Source: CAWAPS01 sp963783945 (GTDB lineage: Bacteria > Actinomycetota > Acidimicrobiia > Acidimicrobiales > Palsa-688). From it: 64,000 nucleotides of DNA. The notes beneath the pieces are model-generated. The model searched no databases. It was not told the DNA's origin and saw only the letters and a list, made by a program, of their open reading frames with translations. Shown piece by piece: positions 34,252 to 41,582 of this stretch (within the stretch, counting starts at the first letter, position 1; every line of letters starts with the position of its first letter). The stretch is from the NCBI GenBank assembly GCA_963783945.1, contig CAWAPS010000019.1:1-64000 (forward strand), read 5' to 3'. The position numbers and the translations under genes were made by a program.

Positions 34252-34761
34252 GTGACGTCGATCTTCTGCAATCGCTGCGGACACAGGAACCCGGAGGGCT
34301 CGAACTTCTGTTCGTCCTGCGGTTCTGTGCTGGAGCGGCCGGCGGGAAGCGACCCGGCTGTCACCACGATCACCCTCGCACCGGTTGAGGCAGCGGGCGA
34401 GGTGGGGGAGGAGGAGGTGACGGTCTCGGTCGGGGACCTATCAGCAGGGGTCGGGCTCCTGGTGGTCAAGCGCGGCCCAAACGCCGGCTCCCGGTTCGCG
34501 CTCGGGGTGGGCAAGACGACCATCGGGCGCCATCCCGACAGCGACATCTTTCTCGACGACGTCACCGTTTCGCGCCGGCACGCCGAAGTTCGTCACGCAG
34601 GGGAGAAGTTCACCGTCAACGACGTCGGCTCCCTCAATGGCACCTATCTCAACCGGGAGCGAATCGAGGAGGCGGACTTGCACAGCGGAGACGAGTTGCA
34701 GATCGGAAAGTTTCGCCTGGTATTCCTGTACGAGATGCTCGGCACCAAGGTCGCACGATGA
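34252..34761 (+). CDS. FHA-domain protein with N-terminal zinc ribbon (GarA-like)
   Basis: The 169-residue protein has a zinc ribbon with C6, C9, C20 and C23 and an FHA domain over residues ~65-160 (TIGRHPDSDIFL, VSRRHAEV, NDVGSLNGTYLNRE). FHA domains bind phosphothreonine. In mycobacteria GarA at this locus binds 2-oxoglutarate-metabolising enzymes and is controlled by a Ser/Thr kinase. GarA has an N-terminal ETTS phosphorylation site. Here the stretch TTITLAPVE is only a loose counterpart. The GTG start is used, and the gene overlaps the ftsR-like gene by 4 bp. Confidence 0.85.
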   Translation: MTSIFCNRCGHRNPEGSNFCSSCGSVLERPAGSDPAVTTITLAPVEAAGEVGEEEVTVSVGDLSAGVGLLVVKRGPNAGSRFALGVGKTTIGRHPDSDIFLDDVTVSRRHAEVRHAGEKFTVNDVGSLNGTYLNRERIEEADLHSGDELQIGKFRLVFLYEMLGTKVAR

Positions 34762-36251
34762 CGGATCGCTCGCACTTGTCGATTGGAGAGGTGCTGTCCC
34801 TGCTGCGCGAGGAGTTCCCGGACGTCACCATCTCCAAGATCCGGTTCCTCGAGAGCCAGGGCCTGGTGGACCCCGAGCGGACCCCGTCGGGGTACCGGAA
34901 ATTCTACGACCACGACGTGGATCGGCTGCGGTGGATCCTGCGCCAGCAACGGGAGCACTTTCTGCCCCTCAAGGTGATTCGCGGCCGGCTGACCGAGCAG
35001 GGAGAGGAGGACGACCTCGACTCCGACCCGTCCGGGGCTACGGTCGTAGAGGACCTCGATGAGACCGGAGAGTTTCCGTTCGGCGCGGCCCAGGGCGGCC
35101 TGCTGGCCGGCGTCCAGGAGGGCGGTTTCGGGGACGGGCCCGACGCTAACGGCCGGCCGGCCGAGGTGAGCGTTGACGCGGGGTCCCGGGACGCTCGGTC
35201 CTCGGAGGAGCGACCGGAGAGCGCGGAAACGGCCGACCAGGGGTCGGCGGGGTCGGCGGGGTCGGCGGGGTCGGCTGGGGTGGCGGGGTCGGGTGGGGTG
35301 GCGGGGTCGGCTGGGGTGGCGGGGTCGGCTGGGGTGGCGGGGTCGGCTGGGGTGGCGGGGTCGGCTGGGGTGGCGGGGTCGGCTGGGGTGGCGGGGTCGG
35401 CTGGGGTGGCGGGGTCGGCTGGGGTAGCGGGGTCGGCGGGGTCGGCGGGGTCGGCGGACCCGGTCGCCCCGGGAGCGGCGCTGGCCGCGACCGGGCCGGC
35501 GCCAGGGACCGGGGGCCTACCCGCGCCCGGCGCCCAGTCGTCGCCGGTAGAGTCCGGGCCGGCAACCGGGTCCGGGGCCGGATCGGGATGGCGGGAGCCC
35601 CCCACCGCGGAGGCCGGCGCCGGCGCTACCCCCGACCCGGCGCAGGAGGCGGCGGCCACCCCCAGCCCGGCCAGCCAGGCATCGCCACCCCCGACCCGGC
35701 CCTCGCTTTTCTCCACTCTCCGCCCGGCCTCGTCTGAGGCGGCCACGTCGGCCGCGGGCCGCCCGGGCGGCACCGTGTCCTCGCCCCCGCAGCAGGCCGG
35801 ACCCGGCGCAACGGAGCGGAGATCGATGCGCCCGCCCGTCCGGCCCGGAGCCATGGCCCCGCTCGAACAAGAGGCGCCGAACTTCACCGCGGAGGAGCTG
35901 GCGGTCGCCGCGGGCGGCCCCCCGAACCTGGTGAGCGAGCTCAAGCAATACGGCTTGATCGCTCCCCACGCCGTGGTGGCGGGAACCCCCTACTTCGACG
36001 AAGGGGCCTTGACCGTCGCCCGGGCCGCAGCCAGCTTCGCCGAGCACGGAATCGAAGTGCGTCATCTCAAGCCCTGGCGCAACTCCGCCGAACGGGAGGC
36101 CGGGCTGTTCGAGCAGGTGGTCCTTCCGCTGCTCCGTCAGCGCAATCCGCAGTCCCGCCAGCGGGCCACCGACACCCTCGCTGACCTGGCCCGGCTCGGC
36201 GGCGAGCTGCGCGCCGCCCTGGTTGACCTTGCGATACGTGAGATCAAATGA
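34758..36251 (+). CDS. MerR-family regulator, FtsR-like, with Gly/Ser/Ala repeat insert
   Basis: The N-terminus (residues ~5-75) is a MerR winged helix: LSIGEVLSLLREEFPDVTIS, KIRFLESQGL, GYRKFYDHDVDRLRWIL. The gene position after an FHA gene and before the DUF151 gene matches FtsR, an activator of ftsZ in corynebacteria. The protein is 497 residues, roughly twice the usual length. Between the helix-turn-helix and the conserved C-terminal domain (residues ~370-497) there is a ~280-residue disordered insert with about twelve GSAGVA repeats. Confidence 0.85.
   Translation: MTDRSHLSIGEVLSLLREEFPDVTISKIRFLESQGLVDPERTPSGYRKFYDHDVDRLRWILRQQREHFLPLKVIRGRLTEQGEEDDLDSDPSGATVVEDLDETGEFPFGAAQGGLLAGVQEGGFGDGPDANGRPAEVSVDAGSRDARSSEERPESAETADQGSAGSAGSAGSAGVAGSGGVAGSAGVAGSAGVAGSAGVAGSAGVAGSAGVAGSAGVAGSAGVAGSAGSAGSADPVAPGAALAATGPAPGTGGLPAPGAQSSPVESGPATGSGAGSGWREPPTAEAGAGATPDPAQEAAATPSPASQASPPPTRPSLFSTLRPASSEAATSAAGRPGGTVSSPPQQAGPGATERRSMRPPVRPGAMAPLEQEAPNFTAEELAVAAGGPPNLVSELKQYGLIAPHAVVAGTPYFDEGALTVARAAASFAEHGIEVRHLKPWRNSAEREAGLFEQVVLPLLRQRNPQSRQRATDTLADLARLGGELRAALVDLAIREIK
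35241..35456 (+). repeat. 18-bp tandem repeat in the ftsR-like gene
   Basis: About twelve units of GGGTCGGCTGGGGTGGCG, with 9-bp half-units at both ends, encode GSAGVA repeats. The units are nearly identical at DNA level, so the array is recent or homogenised. Confidence 0.9.
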
Positions 36252-36304
36252 GGTTCTGGGGGCCGCCGACGCTTTCCTGGGCATCGGAAGGGGCCGGGCG
36301 GCGA

Positions 36305-36310
36305 TAACGT
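36305..36310 (+). promoter_or_regulatory. -10 element (TAACGT)
   Basis: TAACGT ends 6 nt before the ATG at 36317. Confidence 0.45.
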
Positions 36311-36316
36311 CTTGTC

Positions 36317-36814
36317 ATGGTGGAGATGCACCTGAGCGCCGTCCGGGTGGAACTTCCGAGCAACAATCCGTTGCTCTTGTTACAGGAGACCACTGGCAAC
36401 CGTAGAACCTTGCCCATTTACATCGGCCCGGCCGAGGCCCAGGCGATAGCTTTCGCCCAGCAGGGGGTCGAGACACCGCGGCCGATGACCCACGACCTGA
36501 TGCGTGACATCATCGAAGAGCTCGGGGCCCGGGTCGAGTGCATCGTCATCACCGAGCTGCGGGAACGGACCTTCTACGCCGAGATCAGGTTGCTGGTCGG
36601 CGCCCAGCGCCACACCGTCTCGTCCCGCCCCTCTGACGCGGTAGCCCTGGCCGTCAGGCTCGAGTGCCCGATCTACGCCGAAGACGACCTTCTCGATGCG
36701 GAAGGAGTCATCCTGCCCACCGAGGACGAAGAGGAGCCGGCCGAGGAGTCGGACGAGCTGGTCTCGGAGTTCCGCGATTTCATCGAGGGGATCAAGCCCG
36801 AGGACTTCGGCTGA
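36317..36814 (+). CDS. Bifunctional nuclease family protein (DUF151)
   Basis: The 165-residue protein matches the bifunctional nuclease domain (DUF151): LPIYIGPAEAQAIAFAQQG, RPMTHDLMRDII, SSRPSDAVALAVR. Plant and archaeal members have DNase and RNase activity. The bacterial role is not settled. The C-terminus is acidic (DEEEPAEESDE). The gene sits between two merR genes, as in other actinobacteria. Confidence 0.9.
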   Translation: MVEMHLSAVRVELPSNNPLLLLQETTGNRRTLPIYIGPAEAQAIAFAQQGVETPRPMTHDLMRDIIEELGARVECIVITELRERTFYAEIRLLVGAQRHTVSSRPSDAVALAVRLECPIYAEDDLLDAEGVILPTEDEEEPAEESDELVSEFRDFIEGIKPEDFG

Positions 36815-36895
36815 ACGGCTCGGCGCGCTTGCGCGACCCGGCTGGGTGCAGCACACTGACGTAACTACTTGTCTGTGATCCTCTGGGAGGCGGAG

Positions 36896-37435
36896 ATGGC
36901 AGCGGTTCCTGGTTCAGGTGACGCCAGCGCCCCGGAGCAGGGCTACCGGGGGCCCCAGGTCTGCAACATCGTCGGCATCACCTACCGGCAGCTCGACTAC
37001 TGGGCCCGTACCGGGCTGCTCCTACCCTCGATCAGCGACGCCCGGGGCAGCGGTTCTCAGCGCCGGTACTCCTATCTGGACCTGGTGCAGCTGAAGGTGA
37101 TCAAGCGGCTGCTCGACTCGGGTGTCTCGCTGCAGGCGGCCCGGCGGGCCATCGACTGCCTGCGATCGTCCGGCGACGACCTGGGCAGTGCCAACCTGGT
37201 GATCGACGACCGCCGGTCGGTGCTGGCCCGCTCCGGCGAGGAGATCATCGACCTCCTGAGCGGCGGCCAGACCGTGCTCAACATCGTCCCGCTCGGGGGA
37301 GTCGTGTCCGAGATCGACGCCGCCATCACCGATCTGGGCCTGCCGGCGGGCGGTTCGGCGAAGGCGGCGGTGGAATCGGTGGCGAAGGAGGCGGCCGCCC
37401 CGCCGTCCTCAGAGGCGGGCGCGGCTTCGCGGTAG
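36896..37435 (+). CDS. MerR-family transcriptional regulator
   Basis: The 179-residue regulator has an N-terminal MerR helix-turn-helix (VCNIVGITYRQLDYWARTGL, RRYSYLDLVQLKVIKRLL) and a short C-terminal dimer/effector region (IVPLGGVVSEIDAAI). No metal-binding cysteines are present in the C-terminal part. ATG at 36896 was chosen because GGGAGG lies 6 nt upstream. TTG at 36869 is an alternative. In other actinobacteria this second MerR follows the DUF151 gene. Confidence 0.88.
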   Translation: MAAVPGSGDASAPEQGYRGPQVCNIVGITYRQLDYWARTGLLLPSISDARGSGSQRRYSYLDLVQLKVIKRLLDSGVSLQAARRAIDCLRSSGDDLGSANLVIDDRRSVLARSGEEIIDLLSGGQTVLNIVPLGGVVSEIDAAITDLGLPAGGSAKAAVESVAKEAAAPPSSEAGAASR

Positions 37436-37622
37436 ACGCAGGAGGGCTGTCGGCGGCCGTGAGGGGCGGTGGCTCCTGGTGGGCGGCCGGCCTGGTCGGA
37501 CTCGGGTGCTCCGGCCGGCTCGGGTTTCGCCGGTACGGCCCGGCAGCTACTTGCTTCCAGCGCCCGCGGGAGCCCGTCGGGGCGGCCGGAAGGGGCATCG
37601 GCGGGTTGGACGCCCGAGGTTC

Positions 37623-37628
37623 TAGGCT
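37623..37628 (+). promoter_or_regulatory. -10 element (TAGGCT), gcvT
   Basis: TAGGCT ends 6 nt before the gcvT GTG. No glycine-riboswitch-like sequence is visible in the 199 bp upstream. Confidence 0.45.
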
Positions 37629-37634
37629 CGGCCT

Positions 37635-38708
37635 GTGACCGATTCGGATCCCGGCCTGCGCCGCTCGCCGCTCGACGAGGCCCACCGGGCCCTCGGGGCG
37701 AAAATGGTGCCGTTCGGAGGCTGGGAGATGCCGCTGGCCTACCCCGGCGGGACCCTTTCCGAGCACCTGAGCTGCCGTGAGGACGCAGTGGCGTTCGACG
37801 TGAGCCATCTGGGCACCGTGCGCATCTCGGGACCGGACGCCGGGGCGAAGCTCCAGAGCACCCTGACCAACGATCTGGGCAAGATCGCCCCCGGCCGAGC
37901 CCAGTACACCCACCTGCTGGACGAAGCCGACGGGTCGGTGCTCGACGACATCATCGTGTGGTGGATCGAGGACGCCCTGTTCGACGTCATGCCCAACGCA
38001 TCGAACACGAGGAGGGTTCGTGGGGCGATCGGGGGACGGGACATCACCGCCGAGCGGGCGGTCATCGCCGTGCAAGGGCCGAGGGCCCGCTCCCGGCTGG
38101 CTGAGGCCATCCCCGAAGCGGCGGCCGTCGGGCGATTCCGGGTGGCCGGCTTCGAATGGGAGGGATTCTCGTGCGTCGCCGCCGGCACCGGGTACACGGG
38201 TGAGGACGGCGTCGAGTGCCGCGTACCAGCCGAAGCCGCCCAGATGTTCTGGGAGACCGTCCTCGAAACCGGGGTCCGGCCGGCCGGGCTCGGTGCCCGT
38301 GACACCCTCCGCCTGGAAGCGGCACTGCCGCTGCACGGCCACGAGCTGGGTCCGGGCATCACGCCGCTGCAGGCCGGTCTCGAATGGGTGGTCTCCTGGT
38401 CCAAGCCCGAGGGGTTTGCGGGCCGAGCCGCCCTCGAACGGGAGAAGGCGACCGGGATAGCGCGCCGGCTGGCCGGGGTGGCGACCGAGGGCCGGCAGCC
38501 GCCCCGCTCTGGGGCCGATGTTCTGGCCGGCGGAGAGCGGATCGGCGAGGTGACGAGCGGCAACTACTCGCCGGTCCTCGGGCACGGCATCGCGTTGGCC
38601 TTTCTCTCTCCCACCATCGAGTTGGGGACGGTGGTCGAGCTCGACCTGCGGGGCCGGCGGCTGCCGGGCCAGGTCGTGAGCCTGCCTTTCGTCGGCAAGA
38701 AGCGCTAG
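37635..38708 (+). CDS. gcvT: Glycine cleavage system T protein (aminomethyltransferase)
   Basis: GcvT transfers the methylene group from H-protein-bound aminomethyl to tetrahydrofolate, releasing ammonia. The 357-residue protein has PFGGWEMPLAYPGG, VAFDVSHLGTVRISGPDA, GTGYTGEDGVE, LGARDTLRLEAALPLHGHEL and a C-terminal GEVTSGNYSPVLGHGIALA. The catalytic Asp region reads LTNDLGKI. GTG at 37635 is supported by the -10. Confidence 0.95.
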   Translation: MTDSDPGLRRSPLDEAHRALGAKMVPFGGWEMPLAYPGGTLSEHLSCREDAVAFDVSHLGTVRISGPDAGAKLQSTLTNDLGKIAPGRAQYTHLLDEADGSVLDDIIVWWIEDALFDVMPNASNTRRVRGAIGGRDITAERAVIAVQGPRARSRLAEAIPEAAAVGRFRVAGFEWEGFSCVAAGTGYTGEDGVECRVPAEAAQMFWETVLETGVRPAGLGARDTLRLEAALPLHGHELGPGITPLQAGLEWVVSWSKPEGFAGRAALEREKATGIARRLAGVATEGRQPPRSGADVLAGGERIGEVTSGNYSPVLGHGIALAFLSPTIELGTVVELDLRGRRLPGQVVSLPFVGKKR

Positions 38709-38738
38709 AGCGGGGCCGAGCCTCCGGGCCTGCCGCTC
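38708..38738 (+). terminator. Stem-loop between gcvT and the convergent coiled-coil gene
   Basis: GAGCGG pairs with CCGCTC, with inner GGCC/GGCC pairing. No T-run follows. Confidence 0.3.
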
Positions 38739-38757
38739 CGTCGTCACCCGAGACCGA

Positions 38758-39117
38758 TCAACCCTCGCTTCTAGGGGGCACGCGGGGCCAGAACGGGTTC
38801 AACCGGGCCAGACCCCCGAGGGTCTCGTTGATATCGCCGAACGCCCCGGCCATCCGCTCGCCGCCCGGGGTGGCCGCCAGCTGGTCCCGCATGGTCTTCA
38901 TGGTGTCGGCCTGCACCCGGGTGACCTGCTCGAGCGACTGGGTTGCGTCCGCCAGCCGCTTGGCCACCCGCTGGAAGTTGTCGACGCCTTCCCGCCACGA
39001 GGCCAGCGTTTGCGGCAGAACCGCCAGCTCCGCCCCCAGGTTGCGGCCCCACTCCTTCAGCCGCCGGCTGCGCTCCTCGGCCTGTTCCAGCCAGATCCTC
39101 ACACCCCCCGTGGGCAT
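38758..39117 (-). CDS. Small helical protein, unknown function
   Basis: The 119-residue protein is almost entirely helical and charged (WLEQAEERSRRLKEWGRNLG, VAKRLADATQSLEQVTRVQ), suggesting a coiled coil. No domain is recognised. The ATG has TAGGTT 6 nt upstream. It lies alone between gcvT and the recombinase. Confidence 0.65.
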   Translation of the reverse strand: MPTGGVRIWLEQAEERSRRLKEWGRNLGAELAVLPQTLASWREGVDNFQRVAKRLADATQSLEQVTRVQADTMKTMRDQLAATPGGERMAGAFGDINETLGGLARLNPFWPRVPPRSEG

Positions 39118-39123
39118 GACCTA

Positions 39124-39129
39124 AACCTA
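39124..39129 (-). promoter_or_regulatory. -10 element (TAGGTT)
   Basis: On the minus strand TAGGTT ends 6 nt before the ATG at 39117. Confidence 0.4.
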
Positions 39130-39220
39130 CCCCTTTGGTGCGGGGCGGGTGGGTGCGAGCGCGGGTGGGTGCGGGGCGGGTGGATGCGGGGCCTGGTTGA
39201 GGAGGCCAGCGGCCGCAACC

Positions 39221-40435
39221 TCAACGGTCAGGGTTCAGCTGGACGGGGTCGGGTCCCGTGCCGGGCGTGATCCCGTCGCCCATGGATCGCCCACCTCCGG
39301 AAGGCTCCAGATCCTTGGCCTTCGCTGCCGGTTCGAAAGCCTCGGAGGGCTCGGAGCCCCCGGACTGCTTGGCGTCCGGGGAGTGCTTGGCGCACCCGGA
39401 GTCCTCGGCGCCCTCGGCTAGCGACTCCCTGAGCGCCACCTGGCTCGGGTGGGACTGAACCACGTGGCGCAGGCCCTGGGCGGTCGCCGACAGATAGCGC
39501 CGGGTGGTCTCCAGGCTGGCGTGGCCCAGCAGCTCCTGCAGCTCCACCACGTCCGCCCCGGCTTCCAGGGCGGCCGTGGCGAAGGTATGGCGCAGGGCGT
39601 GGACCAACGCGCCCGACGGTACCTGGGCCCGGATGCCGGCGCGCACGTAGAGCTTTTCCACCAGGTAGCGGATCTGGTCGACGCTCATGCGCCGGCCTCG
39701 GGTGTCCACGAACAACGGGGTGGACGGATGGTCGAGGTCGTGCTTGGGGAAGCGAGCGACTCGCTCCCGCTCGTAGGCCTCGAGCACCCGGTCGAGCGTG
39801 CGGTCTATGGGGATGGGGCGAACCTTGCCGCCCTTGCCCCGCACCTCCATCCGCCGGGCGCTCGCCTCGCCGGCCAGGGATCCGAGGTCGAGACCTGCGG
39901 CCTCGGCCTCGCGTATCCCCGTCACGCAGAAGGTGGCGATCACCGCCAGATCCCGGGTGGGCCACGGATCCCGGGCCCGGCTGTCCACCTCCGACGCGGT
40001 ACGGAACAGCCGGCGCACCGCGTCCCGGGCCCGGATCGAGCGGGGCAGCACCGTCGGGGTCTTGGGCTTGGGGATGGCGGCCATGGGGTTGCCGTCCATG
40101 ACCCCCTCGGAAACCAGGAAGTCGAAGAAGTTGGACCAGGCTGAGTGGGCTCGGCGGACCGAGCTGGCGGCATGATCCGACGCCCACGACGAGAACGCCG
40201 CCCTCAAGGCGGTGCGCTCCAGGTCGGGCAGAGTCAGGTCGGCGGCGTCGCCCAGATCCTCCAGGGCGGCCAGCCGGGACGCTATGCCCTCCACGTCGCG
40301 GCGATAAGCGGCCAGGGTCGCCGGCGACGGCTTGGTGGCGCCCAGGTTGACCAGCCAGCCGGATACGGCGTCGGCCACCAACGACGTCCCGTTGAGGCGG
40401 CGGCGGGGCGAGACGGTGGCGGGGGAGCGGGCCAC
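39221..40435 (-). CDS. Tyrosine recombinase (XerC/XerD-like)
   Basis: The 404-residue protein has an N-terminal SAM-like core-binding domain (residues ~25-115) and a C-terminal catalytic domain. The catalytic residues are all present: Arg in VTGIREAEA, Lys region in RGKGGKVRPIPI, His-x-x-Arg in LVHALRHTFAT, His in LLGHASLETT, and the nucleophile Tyr in RRYLSA. The ~75-residue C-terminal tail after the domain is disordered and unusual for Xer proteins. It could be the chromosomal Xer or a mobile-element integrase. No other mobile gene is nearby, so Xer-like is favoured. The start is GTG at 40435, with TAGCCT 9 nt upstream. Confidence 0.88.
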   Translation of the reverse strand: MARSPATVSPRRRLNGTSLVADAVSGWLVNLGATKPSPATLAAYRRDVEGIASRLAALEDLGDAADLTLPDLERTALRAAFSSWASDHAASSVRRAHSAWSNFFDFLVSEGVMDGNPMAAIPKPKTPTVLPRSIRARDAVRRLFRTASEVDSRARDPWPTRDLAVIATFCVTGIREAEAAGLDLGSLAGEASARRMEVRGKGGKVRPIPIDRTLDRVLEAYERERVARFPKHDLDHPSTPLFVDTRGRRMSVDQIRYLVEKLYVRAGIRAQVPSGALVHALRHTFATAALEAGADVVELQELLGHASLETTRRYLSATAQGLRHVVQSHPSQVALRESLAEGAEDSGCAKHSPDAKQSGGSEPSEAFEPAAKAKDLEPSGGGRSMGDGITPGTGPDPVQLNPDR

Positions 40436-40444
40436 AGGGGAGCG

Positions 40445-40450
40445 AGGCTA
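40445..40450 (-). promoter_or_regulatory. -10 element (TAGCCT), recombinase
   Basis: On the minus strand TAGCCT ends 9 nt before the GTG at 40435. Confidence 0.35.
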
Positions 40451-40466
40451 CCGGGGGGGAGGGTCG

Positions 40467-40607
40467 GGGCCCGGGATGGTGCCGTGGGAGGAGCTGGGAC
40501 GAGGGCTTGGGGGGAGAGGCGGGGGCCCGGGATGGTGGGGAGGCGGGGGCCCGGGATGGTGGGGAGGCGGGGCCCGGGATGGTGCCGAGGCGGGGCCCGG
40601 GATGGTG
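40467..40607. repeat. Five copies of a GGGCCCGGGATGGTG repeat
   Basis: The 15-mer GGGCCCGGGATGGTG occurs five times, near 40467, 40523, 40547, 40571 and 40593, four of them about 24 bp apart. It lies in the 406-bp intergenic region 40436-40841. That region otherwise holds only the recombinase promoter and the palindrome. Confidence 0.75.
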
Positions 40608-40750
40608 CGGGGGGGAGCGGGGCCCAGCGGGCCGGGCCTCCCTCGATTCGGGGTCGATACCGTCCCGGCCGATTCCCGGCGGATTCGTCGCTGTCCTCGC
40701 CGTCCTCGCTGTGGCGCCCCAGCCGCGGCTCGGTTATCGACGTTCTTCTT

Positions 40751-40801
40751 CATAGTTTGTGCGCTTAACCCGCTCCTAGCGGGCTAAGCGCACAAACTAT
40801 G
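40751..40801. repeat. 51-bp palindrome (24-bp arms, 3-bp centre)
   Basis: The left arm starts CATAGTTTGTGCGCTTAA and the right arm is its reverse complement with one mismatch. The central loop is CCT. It lies 40 bp after the SufR-like gene and about 315 bp upstream of the recombinase start. It could be a terminator without a T-run, a REP-like element or a recombination site. Confidence 0.9.
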
Positions 40802-40841
40802 AGGGGCGACCGTTGCCGGTCTTGATGGCTTCGGCTTCCGG

Positions 40842-41582
40842 TCACGACCGCGCCTCCACGCCCACTTCCGCACCGCGACGCCGGATCTCGTATGCGCAGG
40901 CGTGCTCGCCGGCGAGGATGTGGGCGACCCGCTCCACCGACGCGCCGGGCAGCACCGCCCGAATGAAGGCCAGCTCGCTCCCGCACGCCACCCCGTGCTG
41001 GACGGCCACATCGAGGATGGCGCAGTTGAGCTCGGTGATCCGCCACACCCCGTCACTTGTCTGCTCGCAGTTGGCCAGGTATCCGTCCTCGTCGAGGATG
41101 CGCGACAGCTCCCGGACCTTGTCGTCGAATCCGAGGTCGGCCATCCTGGCGTTGGCCCGCTCCTCTCGCTGCCGGCTGCGCCGGACGAACGCCTCACTCA
41201 CCAGAGCGGGGTCAGCCTCCTCGATGAAGCCGAGCAGTTGATTCGTCAACTGTCCGTAGCGCTTGGGGAACAGCACTTCGGCCGCCGGAGCGAGGCAGTA
41301 CCACCGGCGGGGCCGGCCGGGGCCCGGGCGGTCGTCGCGATGAGCGACCAGACCCTCGTCGCCCAGCGGGGCGAGCTGCTGGCGTACCGCGCCCACAGTC
41401 AGACCCAGCTCGGCTGCCAGCTGGTCGGCGGTGGCCTCACCGAGGGTCTTGAGCGCGGTGAGCACTCCCATCCTGGACCGGCCCATGGCGGCCATGGCCA
41501 CCTGCTGTCCCGCCGTTTCCGAGGGGGCCAGCTCGACCGGCTCCGACGGCTGGGAGCCGGTGGACCCGGTGGACCCGGTCAC
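40842..41582 (-). CDS. SufR-like iron-sulfur transcriptional regulator
   Basis: The 246-residue protein has a winged helix-turn-helix (residues ~35-100, RMGVLTALKTLGEATADQLA, VGAVRQQLAPLGDEGLV, GPGRPRRWYCL). In the C-terminal half four cysteines are spaced C-x14-C-x12-C-x28-C (last in GEHACAYEI). The final three closely match the C-x12-C-x27-C cluster ligands of cyanobacterial SufR. A 4Fe-4S or 2Fe-2S sensor is inferred. GTG at 41582 was chosen because it overlaps the QueA-like stop by 4 bp (GTGA). It is the last gene of the SDR/QueA-like operon and may bind the palindrome at 43595. No suf genes are in the window. Confidence 0.85.
   Translation of the reverse strand: MTGSTGSTGSQPSEPVELAPSETAGQQVAMAAMGRSRMGVLTALKTLGEATADQLAAELGLTVGAVRQQLAPLGDEGLVAHRDDRPGPGRPRRWYCLAPAAEVLFPKRYGQLTNQLLGFIEEADPALVSEAFVRRSRQREERANARMADLGFDDKVRELSRILDEDGYLANCEQTSDGVWRITELNCAILDVAVQHGVACGSELAFIRAVLPGASVERVAHILAGEHACAYEIRRRGAEVGVEARS

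Noticed and set aside
35241..35456. CRISPR-like array of regular repeats
   Set aside because: There are no unique spacers. Repeats are contiguous, in frame and encode GSAGVA, and no cas gene is present.
37436..37634. Possible glycine riboswitch before gcvT
   Set aside because: I could not find the conserved core elements. A -10 six bases before the GTG leaves no room for a leader.
40448..40753. 101-codon minus-strand frame beginning MKKNVDNRAAAG next to the palindrome
   Set aside because: After the first ~45 residues it is only the translation of the GGGCCCGGGATGGTG repeat. No ribosome-binding site or domain is seen.
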